A stretch of DNA of 44,093 bases from GCA-003244245 sp036501085 (GTDB taxonomy: Bacteria > Actinomycetota > Actinomycetes > Mycobacteriales > Pseudonocardiaceae), in NCBI GenBank assembly GCA_036501085.1, contig DASYAZ010000168.1, positions 1 through 44,093 of the forward strand. Reading direction: 5' to 3'. Positions 8,821 to 16,586 of this stretch are shown in pieces (position 1 is the first letter of the stretch; each line of letters opens with the position of its first letter). The translations under genes were made by a program, and so were the position numbers. The notes beneath the pieces are model-generated. The model had not been told where the DNA came from. It saw only the letters and a list, made by a program, of their open reading frames with translations, and made no database searches.

Positions 8821-8864
8821 TCGTGAGTGCGTAACAGTGTTAGAACACTGTTACGCACTCACGA
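8821..8864. promoter_or_regulatory. Perfect 44-base palindrome (21-bp arms)
   Basis: Left arm 8821-8841 and right arm 8844-8864 are exact reverse complements separated by two bases (AG). The core reads GTAACAGTGTT/AACACTGTTAC. It begins 21 bases upstream of the metallopeptidase GTG, in the divergent gap before the lipoprotein gene. It could be a dimeric repressor operator, an RNA hairpin in the metallopeptidase leader, or a member of a dispersed repeat family. Confidence 0.85.
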
Positions 8865-8868
8865 GATC

Positions 8869-8891
8869 ACCCTCGGGCCAGGCCCGAGGGT
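8869..8891. repeat. Second perfect palindrome (11-bp arms)
   Basis: ACCCTCGGGCC (8869-8879) is followed by one A and then its exact reverse complement (8881-8891). It lies five bases from the 44-base palindrome. As RNA it would form a GC-rich hairpin without a T run; as DNA it could be a protein site. Confidence 0.75.
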
Positions 8892-8949
8892 CATCTTACG
8901 TCATGATGCGCAGCACGCTCCCCACCAATGTGAGCACAGAAAGTGACAG

Positions 8950-10350
8950 ATGAGACGGCTTCTGATCCTGGTTACCCTGTTCGTGTTCGTGGCCACCGGG
9001 TGCACTACCGCCCGGGAGAGCACCGCGAGTCCCGCCGGGCCGGGTGCGCCCCGGGTCGTGGCGACCGGGCTGGCGGATCCGTGGGAGATCACCTGGGGAC
9101 CTGACGGTTTTCTCTGGATCACCGAGAAAGGGGGCAGGGTGATCCGGGTGAACCCGGCCGATGGTTCGCGGAGCACCGTCGTCACGATCCCCGACGTGTA
9201 CTCCACGCAGAGCCAGGACGGCCTGCTCGGCATGGCGTTCCGGCCGGATTTCCTCAAGGGCAACAACAACGTCTATCTCGCCTATACCTATGACGGCGAC
9301 CCGGGCCAGGCGGTGAATCGGCAGGCCAGGATAGTCCGCTACACCTACGATCCGGCCGCCAAGACAATGAGCCGTCCGGTGGAGCTCATCACCGGCTTGC
9401 CGGCGAGCACGGACCACGACGCGGGCCGGCTACTGGTCGGGCCGGATCAGAAGCTCTATTACGGGATCGGGGACCAGGGAAACAACCAGTTCGACCGCGC
9501 CTGCAATCCGATCCGCTCGCAGGATCTGCCCACCGCGCAGGATGTCCGAACCCGAAATTGGGCGACCTACCAGGGCAAGATTCTCAGGCTCAACCTTGAC
9601 GGCAGCGTCCCTGCGGACAACCCGGAGATCAAGGGGGTGCGCAGCCACATCTTCACCTACGGGCATCGCAACCCCCAGGGTCTGGCGTTCGGGCCGGGAG
9701 GCCGCCTGTTCTCGACCGAGCACGGTCCCAAGTCCGATGACGAGATCAACCTGAACGTGCCGGGCAAGAACTACGGCTGGCCTTTCGTCTCCGGATTCAA
9801 AGATGACGAGTCCTATACCTATGAGAACTGGTCCGCATCAACCGTGCCCTGTGCCGGCCTGCACTACGACGATTTCACCACACCTCCGTCGGTGCCCCGG
9901 CAAAAGGAGACATCCTGGAGCAGCCCGGACTACATGGATCCGCTGAAGACACTCTTCACGGTGCCCAACGGATACAATTTCCAGGACCCGACCTGCGGTG
10001 ACCAGTCGTACGTCTGCTGGCCGACGATCGCGCCGTCCAGCATGGTTTATGTGCCCGCCGGCCAGGGAATTGCCGGCGGTTGGGGCAACTCATTGCTGGT
10101 GACGAGCCTGAAGAACGGTGCGGTCTACCGGTTGCGGCTCACCCAGGATGGTGGCTCGATTCAGGGTGACCTCACCCAGTACTTCAAGACCGTGAACCGT
10201 TACCGTGCGCTGGCCCTGAGCGCGGACCACCAGCACGTCTTCATCATCACCGACGCCCATAGCCTGGCCACTTCACTGCAGGGATCTCCGGTGGAGCAAC
10301 TGGCCAACCCCGGGGCGATCCTGGAGTTCAGCGTTCCCGCTTCCAGCTGA
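8950..10350 (+). CDS. Lipoprotein, glucose/sorbosone dehydrogenase (PQQ) family
   Basis: Exported protein of 466 residues. The N-terminus has a hydrophobic signal ending in VATGC, so Cys18 is a likely lipidation site and the protein would be anchored outside the membrane. The body is a six-bladed beta-propeller of the GSDH type: GLADPWEITWGPDGFLWITE, GLLGMAFRPDF, GHRNPQGLAFGPGG and STEHGPKSDDEIN are typical blocks. The fold oxidises sugars with PQQ in known members, but actinobacterial lipoproteins of this type are mostly uncharacterised. Its last 23 bases overlap the end of the convergent CLC gene. Confidence 0.88.
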   Translation: MRRLLILVTLFVFVATGCTTARESTASPAGPGAPRVVATGLADPWEITWGPDGFLWITEKGGRVIRVNPADGSRSTVVTIPDVYSTQSQDGLLGMAFRPDFLKGNNNVYLAYTYDGDPGQAVNRQARIVRYTYDPAAKTMSRPVELITGLPASTDHDAGRLLVGPDQKLYYGIGDQGNNQFDRACNPIRSQDLPTAQDVRTRNWATYQGKILRLNLDGSVPADNPEIKGVRSHIFTYGHRNPQGLAFGPGGRLFSTEHGPKSDDEINLNVPGKNYGWPFVSGFKDDESYTYENWSASTVPCAGLHYDDFTTPPSVPRQKETSWSSPDYMDPLKTLFTVPNGYNFQDPTCGDQSYVCWPTIAPSSMVYVPAGQGIAGGWGNSLLVTSLKNGAVYRLRLTQDGGSIQGDLTQYFKTVNRYRALALSADHQHVFIITDAHSLATSLQGSPVEQLANPGAILEFSVPASS

Positions 10351-11835
10351 GCGGCCGCTCCCGGTCGTGTTCCTCGGCGAGATCTTTGAGCCGGCCGTCG
10401 AGCAGTTGGTCGATGGTGATCAGGCCGAGCACTGCGGCATTCTGGCGATCAACGACGGGGGCGCTGGTGATATGGCGTTCGGCGAACAGGTTGACCACCG
10501 TCCGCAGCGTATCGTCCGGGCGCACCAGCACCGGACCTGTGATCATCAAATCGGCCACCTTGCCGGCCGAGGAGTCGATGAGCTGCTGGCGAGTGGTGAT
10601 GCCAAGGAGGTCACCATTGCCATCGAGTACCGGGAACAGCCGCTGCAAGGGGTCGGGAATCCCGTCCGGCACCTTTCGCCGGTGATTACCGATCCGGGGG
10701 ACGGTACTGGCGAGGAGCTTTGGTGGCGGCAGCGAGTCGGTGAGACGTAACGTGGCCGGGCGGGTGTGCATGACCTCCTCGACGAAAAGCACTTCGAGCG
10801 GGTCGACGTCATACTCCCGGGTGAGGTGATACCCGCGCCGGGAGATTTTCTCGGTGAGCACCGATCGGGGTAGTACCAGCGCGGACACACCGTATGCGGC
10901 GGTCGAGGCGATCAGCAACGGGAACACGGCCGGCCAGGCATGCGTGAGTTCGAGAGCGAACAGGACCGCGGTGAACGGTACCCGCATCACCCCGCCGACC
11001 GCGGCGGCGAGCCCGATCATGGCCCAGAACCCCGGCATGACCGTGGGAAACAGGTGGCTCTCCAGCGCACCGGCGGCGGCGCCGATCATGAGGACCGGAG
11101 CGAGCACCCCGCCCGAGGTACCCGAGCCCAGCGACAAGGCCCAGATCAGGCTCTTGACCACCAGGATCCCGATGATCAGCGATAACGCGGCGTGCCCGGT
11201 GATCAGGTCCCGGATCACGTCGTAACCCACGCCGAGCGCCCGAGGCTCGATCAAACCTCCTACACCGATGATCAGTCCGGCGATCGCCGGCCACCACATC
11301 CAGTGCACCGGCAATCTGGCGAAGGTGTCTTCGGACAGGTAGAGAATCCTGGTCACCGCCAGCGCCAGGAAGCCACCGATGGCGCCGGCAGCGATGCAGA
11401 ACAGGTCTACCGACACACTCGGGTGCACAGCTGAGGCGTTCACCGGGAAGATCGGGTTGGTGCCCAGCAGTGGCCCGCGGACCACGGTGCTCACCGCGAC
11501 CGCAGCAGCCACCGGGAGGAAGCTGCGTGGGCGCCACTCGAACAGCAGCAGTTCCACCGCGATCAGCACCGAAGCCATCGGAGCGTTGAACGTCGCCGCC
11601 ATCCCGGCTGCTGCGCCGGACACCATCAGGGCCTTGCGTTCATCCGCGGACAGGTGCAGGCCCTGCGCCAGGAGCGATCCCACCGCGCCACCGGTCATGA
11701 TGATCGGCCCCTCGGCACCGAACGGACCGCCGGTACCGATGCTGACTGCCGCGCGATGATCAGCAGCACCCGCGGGCGGAGCGTGAAATCGCCCAGGTGA
11801 TGCGGCGGGCGGCGGGTTCGCTGCGCTCCGCTCAC
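10328..11835 (-). pseudogene. CLC-type chloride channel/transporter with internal deletion
   Basis: The main open part (10328 to about 11755) encodes the last two thirds of a CLC protein: GPFGAEGP with the gating Glu, GSGTSGGVLAP, then two CBS motifs near the C-terminus. The normal beginning is also present: GTG 11835 opens LGDFTLRPRVLLI, a typical N-terminus, but it is in another frame and joins about 15 residues later to AVSIGTGGPFG. Some 120-130 residues holding the first helices and first selectivity motif are absent. GTG 11835 lies 13 bases after the stop of the CBS gene. A start at ATG 11698 would make a 456-residue product lacking essential helices. Confidence 0.8.
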
Positions 11836-11848
11836 CGCAGGACCGATC

Positions 11849-12292
11849 TCAGCTGCGCGCGATGTAGAGATCCCGGAGCAAGCCGGTCTCCAGCTCCATG
11901 TCCGCGACCCGGGCCTTGACCACGTCGCCGATGCTTACCAGACCGACCAGCTCCCCGTGGTGCACGACCGGAAGGTGCCGGTGGCGGGAGGCGGTCATCT
12001 GCTGCATCAGCCGAGCGATGCTGTCCTCGGGAGCGCAGGTCGGCACGTTGCGCGACATGATCCCGGAGACCTGCATGGTCAGCAGCCTGGCGCTGTACTT
12101 GCTGAGACCCCGGATGATGTCGCGCTCGGTGAGGATGCCCGCGATCGGTCGCTGGTCGGTGTCGCTGTGAACGACCAGGGCTCCGATCTGCGGCGGCCCG
12201 TGCAGCCGGCCTACCGCTTCGGCGATGGTCGCATCGCCCTCGATGGTCTCAACTGAATGGCCCTTTGACTTGAGAATCTCCTCGACCTTCAT
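11849..12292 (-). CDS. CBS-domain pair protein
   Basis: Soluble protein of 147 residues with two CBS motifs. The first covers SVETIEGDATIAEAVGRL to GILTERDIIRGL, the second covers MSRNVPTCAPEDSIARLM to LVGLVSIGDVVKARV. Such pairs bind adenosine nucleotides and sense energy state. A GGGAGGGG site before ATG 12292 favours this start over one 25 codons upstream. It stands 108 bases after kdpE and 13 bases before the CLC start, so it probably belongs to one ion-homeostasis transcript with them. Confidence 0.88.
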   Translation of the reverse strand: MKVEEILKSKGHSVETIEGDATIAEAVGRLHGPPQIGALVVHSDTDQRPIAGILTERDIIRGLSKYSARLLTMQVSGIMSRNVPTCAPEDSIARLMQQMTASRHRHLPVVHHGELVGLVSIGDVVKARVADMELETGLLRDLYIARS

Positions 12293-12400
12293 CGGATCCC
12301 CTCCCGGTGACACAGGTGCCTTCATCGTCCTCTCCTGAACCGGCTCGTACCACGAATTCGGCAGCACTGTGATACGCGCCGCAGCCAGCCATCGGTGCGC

Positions 12401-13081
12401 TCAGCTGCGGAAGCGGTAGCCCATACCGGGCTCGGTGATCAGGTAGCGGGGGTGGGAGGCGTCCGGTTCGAGCTTGCGGCGAAGTTGGGCAAGGTAGACC
12501 CGCAGGTAATGCGACTCGGTCTGGTAGCGGGGCCCCCACACCTCGCCGAGCAGCTGGCGCTGGCTGACGAGCTTGCCCCGGTGCCGGACCAGAAGCTCGA
12601 GGATCCCCCACTCGGTAGGGGTGAGGTGGACCAGCATGCCGTCCCGGCTGACCTGCTTGGCGGCCAGGTCGATGTACAGCTCTCCGGCCTGCACGAGCGG
12701 GTCATTGCCGGTGGGCCGGGTGCTCGCCCGGCGGACCGCGGCGCGCAATCGGGCCAGCAACTCGTCCATGCCGAAGGGCTTGGTGATGTAGTCGTCGGCA
12801 CCGGCATCGAGGGCCTCGACCTTGTCGCCGGAGTCGGTGCGCGCGGAGAGCACGATGATCGGGGTGGTGCTCCAGCCACGGAGCCCGCTGATCACGTCGG
12901 TGCCGTCCAGGTCGGGCAGGCCGAGGTCGAGCACGATCACATCGGGATGATCATGAGCGGCGACGTGCAGGGCTTTGGTGCCGTCGGACGCGACGAGCAC
13001 GGTGTAGCCGCGCGCCGCTAAGTTGATCTTCAGTGCGCGCAGGATCTGCGGATCGTCGTCGACTACGAGTACCCGGGTCAT
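12401..13081 (-). CDS. kdpE: KdpE response regulator
   Basis: OmpR/PhoB-class regulator of 226 residues. The receiver domain carries the acidic pair VDDD, phospho-acceptor Asp52 (VIVLDLGLPD) and Lys101 (ITKPFG). The winged-helix output domain has LTPTEWGILELLVRHRG and ESHYLRVYLAQLRRKLE, with the GYRF ending typical of KdpE. It is coupled to kdpD by an ATGA overlap (13078-13081). KdpE usually switches on the kdpFABC potassium ATPase when K+ or turgor falls, but that operon is absent here. Confidence 0.96.
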   Translation of the reverse strand: MTRVLVVDDDPQILRALKINLAARGYTVLVASDGTKALHVAAHDHPDVIVLDLGLPDLDGTDVISGLRGWSTTPIIVLSARTDSGDKVEALDAGADDYITKPFGMDELLARLRAAVRRASTRPTGNDPLVQAGELYIDLAAKQVSRDGMLVHLTPTEWGILELLVRHRGKLVSQRQLLGEVWGPRYQTESHYLRVYLAQLRRKLEPDASHPRYLITEPGMGYRFRS

Positions 13082-15633
13082 CCGGCGACCTCGTTGCCTT
13101 CGATGGGGCTGTCGATGGGCCGGGGCTTGGCCGTTGGTGGCGCGGTGGGCAGGGAGACCACGATGGTCAGGCCGCCGCCGGGGGTGTCCTCGGTGTCGAT
13201 GGTGCCGCCCATGGCCTCAGTGAAGCCCTGGGCGACGCTCAGGCCCAGCCCGATGCCACTGGTGGCGTCCCGGTCACCCATTCGCTGGAACGGAGCGAAC
13301 ATGCTGGCCGCCGATCCGGGCGGGATGCCGGGTCCGTGGTCGACCACCCGTAGCTCGACATGGTTCGCGTGCGCGCTGGCCCGGACCGCGATCGGGGATT
13401 CGCCGCCGTGGCGCAGCGCGTTGTCGATGACGTTGGCGATGACTCGTTCGAGCAACCCGGCGTCGGCGAGCACGTGCGGCAGGGCCTCGTCGATGTCCAC
13501 ACCGATCGCGCGGGCGCCGTCGATGCCCGACAGCGCGCGGAGCACGACCTCGTCGTAGCCGACGGGCTGCAGTGCCGGGGTGATGGCACCGGTGGCCAGC
13601 CGGGAGGAGTCGAGCAGGTTGTCCACCAGCGCGTGCAGCCGGTCGGTGGATTCCTCGATGGTGGCCAGCAGCTCGGCTGAGTCGGTGGCCGAGAGCCTCA
13701 GCTCCTGATCACGCAGGCTGCTCACGGCGGCTTTGATCGAGGTGAGCGGGCTGCGCAGGTCATGACCGACGGCGGAGAGCAGCGAGGTACGCAGCGCGGC
13801 GGTGTGCGCCTGGCGCTGGGCCTGCGCCGCTTCGGCGGCCATCCGCTGTTGTCGCAGCGCGAGCAGCGCCTGGCCGGCGGCAGCTTCCAGCGTCAGCTGA
13901 TCGGCGGCGGTCACGGGATGCCCACGCAGCGCGAGACCGACCATGACGTCACCGTCGGTGACAGTGATGTCGGCCTGATCGGGGCTCAGGCAGGGGTCCG
14001 CACCGGTCGAGGCGGCCAGTTGCCAGCGGCCGTCGTGCCGTTCCAGCAGGGCCACCGAGGTGAGCGCGAAGTTCTCCCGGACCTTGTCCAGCAGCCGCGG
14101 CAGCGGGTCGGGGTCGGTGAGCACGGTGCGGGCGTAGGAGGCCAGCAGCGAGGCCTCGGTGCGAGCCCGGGCGGCCTGCTCGGCTCGCCGGGCCGCGCGG
14201 TCGACCACCATCGCCACCAGCACCGCGACCAGCAGCATCAATACCACGGTGATCGCGTTCTCCCGACCGGCGATGGTCATGGTGTACAGCGGCGGGGTCA
14301 GGAAGAAGTTCAGCAGCAGCCCACCGAGCACCGCGGCCAGCAGCGCCGGGCCCAGGCCGCCGACCAATGCGACGCTGACCACTGCCAGCAGGAACAGCAC
14401 GGCGTCCGTGGGTAACCCGAACAGGCTCCGGCCGGCGACCCCGATGGTGGTGGCCGCAACCGGCAGCAGCACTCCGCTCACCCACCCCAGCCGCTTGCGG
14501 GTGCGTGGCAGGGCGCTGTGCGGGGTGGGCAGCGCGATGCCGAGACCGCGCTGCTCGTGCGTCACCAGGTGCACGTCGATGGTCCCGGAGCGCTGGATCA
14601 CGGTGGCGCCGATGCCCTCGTTGAACAGCCGGGCCAGCCGGGAGCGCCGGGAGGTGCCCAGTACCAGCTGGGTGGCGTTGACCCCGCGGGCGAAGTCCAA
14701 CAGGGCGGTCGGGACGTCGTCTCCGACGACGGTGTGGAAGCTGGCACCCAGCCCCTCGGTGAGGGCCCGGCAGCGGGCCAGTGCCGCCGGATCGGCCCCC
14801 GCCAGCCCGTCACCGCGCAGGATGTGCAGCACCAGCAGCTCGCCGCCGGCCCGGGCGGCGATCCGGCGGGCTCGCCGCACCAGCGTCTCGCTCTCCGGCC
14901 CACCGGTGATCGCGACCACGGTGCGTTCCCTGGTCTCCCACGCCTCGGTGACGTCCTGCTCGGTGCGGTAACGCCGCAGGGCGACGTCGACCTGGTCGGC
15001 CACCCACAGCAGGGCGAGCTCGCGCAGCGCGGTGAGGTTGCCCGGACGGAAGTAGTTGGCCAGTGCCGCGTCGACCTTCTCCGGGCGGTAGATGTTGCCG
15101 TGGGCCATCCGGCGGCGCAGCGCCTCCGGGGTGATGTCGACCAGCTCGATCTGTTCGGCGCGGCGCACCACCTCGTCGGGCACGGTCTCCCGCTGGGTCA
15201 CCCCGGTGATCCGCTCGATGACATCGAGCAGCGACTCCATGTGCTGCACGTTGACCGTGGACAGCACCGTGATACCGGCTTCCAGCAGCTCCTCGACGTC
15301 TTGCCAGCGTTTGGCGTTGCGCGAACCGGGCACGTTGGTGTGCGCCAGCTCGTCGACCACGGCCACCGCCGGGCGGCGCGCGAGTACCGCGTCGAGATCC
15401 ATCTCGGTGAACTCGCTACCCCGGTGGGTCAGATGCCGGCGTGGCACGATCTCGAGCCCGTCGAGGAGGGCCTCGGTCTTGGGCCGGTGGTAGGTCTCGA
15501 CCAGGGCGACGACCGTGTCGGCACCCCGCTCGGCGCGCCGCCTGGCCTCGCCGAGCGCGGCGTAGGTCTTGCCGACGCCGGGCGCGGAGCCGAGGTAGAT
15601 CCGCAGCTCACCCCGCCGGCGCCGGACGTCCAC
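13078..15633 (-). CDS. kdpD: KdpD sensor histidine kinase
   Basis: Membrane sensor of 851 residues. The cytoplasmic KdpD domain has Walker A GSAPGVGKT (15-23) and the DELAHTNVPGSRN block. A Usp-like domain follows, then four close membrane helices in the middle, a GAF-like segment, and the kinase core. His624 in HDLRSPLTS is the phosphorylation site; NVIDNALRHG, DHGPGIPPG and GIGLGLSVAQGF are the N, G1 and G2 boxes. The protein looks intact. GTG 15633 is chosen by family alignment; a clear ribosome site is missing. A short frame ending in LDMLDRLLVD stops just before the start and may be the tail of a lost gene. Confidence 0.95.
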   Translation of the reverse strand: MDVRRRRGELRIYLGSAPGVGKTYAALGEARRRAERGADTVVALVETYHRPKTEALLDGLEIVPRRHLTHRGSEFTEMDLDAVLARRPAVAVVDELAHTNVPGSRNAKRWQDVEELLEAGITVLSTVNVQHMESLLDVIERITGVTQRETVPDEVVRRAEQIELVDITPEALRRRMAHGNIYRPEKVDAALANYFRPGNLTALRELALLWVADQVDVALRRYRTEQDVTEAWETRERTVVAITGGPESETLVRRARRIAARAGGELLVLHILRGDGLAGADPAALARCRALTEGLGASFHTVVGDDVPTALLDFARGVNATQLVLGTSRRSRLARLFNEGIGATVIQRSGTIDVHLVTHEQRGLGIALPTPHSALPRTRKRLGWVSGVLLPVAATTIGVAGRSLFGLPTDAVLFLLAVVSVALVGGLGPALLAAVLGGLLLNFFLTPPLYTMTIAGRENAITVVLMLLVAVLVAMVVDRAARRAEQAARARTEASLLASYARTVLTDPDPLPRLLDKVRENFALTSVALLERHDGRWQLAASTGADPCLSPDQADITVTDGDVMVGLALRGHPVTAADQLTLEAAAGQALLALRQQRMAAEAAQAQRQAHTAALRTSLLSAVGHDLRSPLTSIKAAVSSLRDQELRLSATDSAELLATIEESTDRLHALVDNLLDSSRLATGAITPALQPVGYDEVVLRALSGIDGARAIGVDIDEALPHVLADAGLLERVIANVIDNALRHGGESPIAVRASAHANHVELRVVDHGPGIPPGSAASMFAPFQRMGDRDATSGIGLGLSVAQGFTEAMGGTIDTEDTPGGGLTIVVSLPTAPPTAKPRPIDSPIEGNEVAG

Positions 15634-15741
15634 CTGATCAGTCCACCAGCAGCCGATCCAGCATGTCGAGCACGGCTCGAGCCTGGCACTCCCGTCGTCC
15701 TGAGAGCCCGGATTTTGATGCGTTCTTAACGCCGGGGCGGC

Positions 15742-16041
15742 CTAGCTGCTCAGGAGACTCTCCAGGTCCTCCCGGGCGAAGTAGGCGATCGCCTGCTTCA
15801 AGATCTGGTTCTCTCGCTCGAGGCGCCGTTTCTCGCGTCGCAACTGGGCGAGCTCGCGCTTCTCCGCACTCGTCAGCCGGGAATCGCTCCCGTTCTCATC
15901 GACGTAGGCCTGACCCACCCACCGGTGCAGGCACGCCTCGCTGATCCGCAGTTGCTTGGCCAGCAACGAGATCGGTTGGTCACCCCGGCGGGCGAGTTCC
16001 ACCGCTCGACGGCGGAACTCAGGCGGGTGCGGCGCGGCCAC
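15742..16041 (-). mobile_element. IS3-family orfA fragment (transposase N-part)
   Basis: The 99 residues match OrfA of IS3-like elements: a helix-turn-helix (FRRRAVELARRGDQPISLLA, then ISEACLHRW), then a leucine-zipper segment (LAQLRREKRRLERENQILK) ending in AYFARE. The catalytic OrfB with its DDE triad is absent: the next minus-strand sequence is about 100 bases of non-coding DNA and then kdpD. GTG 16041 has an AGGAAGG site. The frame is open further upstream only because it merges with the ArsR relic. Confidence 0.82.
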
Positions 16042-16283
16042 GCGGGCTTCCTTCCTCGTGAGCAGGGCTACTTGAGCACTCACACCTCGGACGCTGACGG
16101 CCGGGGTGATCGCGAGTCCGTGGTCGCGCAGCATCCACAGATGCCGCGCGATACCCCCGACGGAGAGATCCGGTACTCATCGTGCACAACGATCCCGACC
16201 TCGCTGGCCGCCTGAGCCGAGTCCCGGCGCATTCCCAGGATCCGGCGCCGAACAGGGTCACCGAGGCAATCGAATGCGCGCAC
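16042..16283 (-). pseudogene. ArsR-type winged-helix regulator, frameshifted and truncated
   Basis: GTG 16283 opens FDCLGDPVRRRILG, the typical start of an ArsR-family helix-turn-helix, followed by ISPSGVSR. The recognition helix continues in the other frame as RHLWMLRDHGLAITP. Removing one CG from the CGCGCG run at 16145-16150 joins them as VSRHLWMLRDHGL. The reading then runs into the IS3 orfA start, so the 3' part is lost. Predicted metal or stress sensor, now probably inactive. Confidence 0.75.
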
Positions 16284-16355
16284 GCTCCCACTGTCGCACC
16301 CACCCTGGCCCTGGTCAAGCCTTAGATCCGCATTAGCGGGACTCTAACGGTAAAA

Positions 16356-16487
16356 TCTCCGTAGATGAGTGATACGGAGGGTTTTGACGCCGCATCTCCC
16401 GCCCGGGCTCCCGCTTGCGCGACGGGTGCCGGGGAGGTGGGGCGATGGTCCCACCACCCCGGTGACCGTCTCCGCAAATGCGGCGTC
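16356..16487. ncRNA. Strongly folded non-coding element of unknown class
   Basis: A small hairpin (CTCCGT 16357-16362 with ACGGAG 16374-16379) precedes a 10-bp closing stem (16386-16395 with 16478-16487). Inside it, 16421-16470 folds into one long arm: GACGG/CCGTC, a symmetric GTG/TGA internal loop, CCGGGG/CCCCGG, an A/A mismatch, GGTGGG/CCCACC and an 8-base loop. I could not match it to a known riboswitch. Either strand could be transcribed; on the minus strand it would lie in the leader of the ArsR relic. Confidence 0.5.
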
Positions 16488-16564
16488 GAGAGCGTAACAG
16501 ACCGGCAAAACGGTACTAGTTTACCAAAATTTAACGAGAATTCGGGAACTGGTCGACGTTGATC

Positions 16565-16586
16565 TGACCCGGCGATCGCCGGGTCA
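16565..16586 (-). terminator. Perfect 22-base palindrome at the end of the GGDEF/EAL gene
   Basis: TGACCCGGCGA and its exact complement meet at 16575/16576. The right half contains the stop codon of the GGDEF/EAL gene. It can form an 9-10 bp GC-rich hairpin in the transcript and probably ends transcription; there is no T run, as is common in actinobacteria. Confidence 0.6.

Noticed and set aside
15634..15700. Frame ending in LDMLDRLLVD just before kdpD as a KdpC tail
   Set aside because: It does not match the usual KdpC ending; too short to identify.
16386..16500. Integron attC site for the folded element
   Set aside because: The end boxes do not match the inverse-core and core consensus, and no integrase is present.
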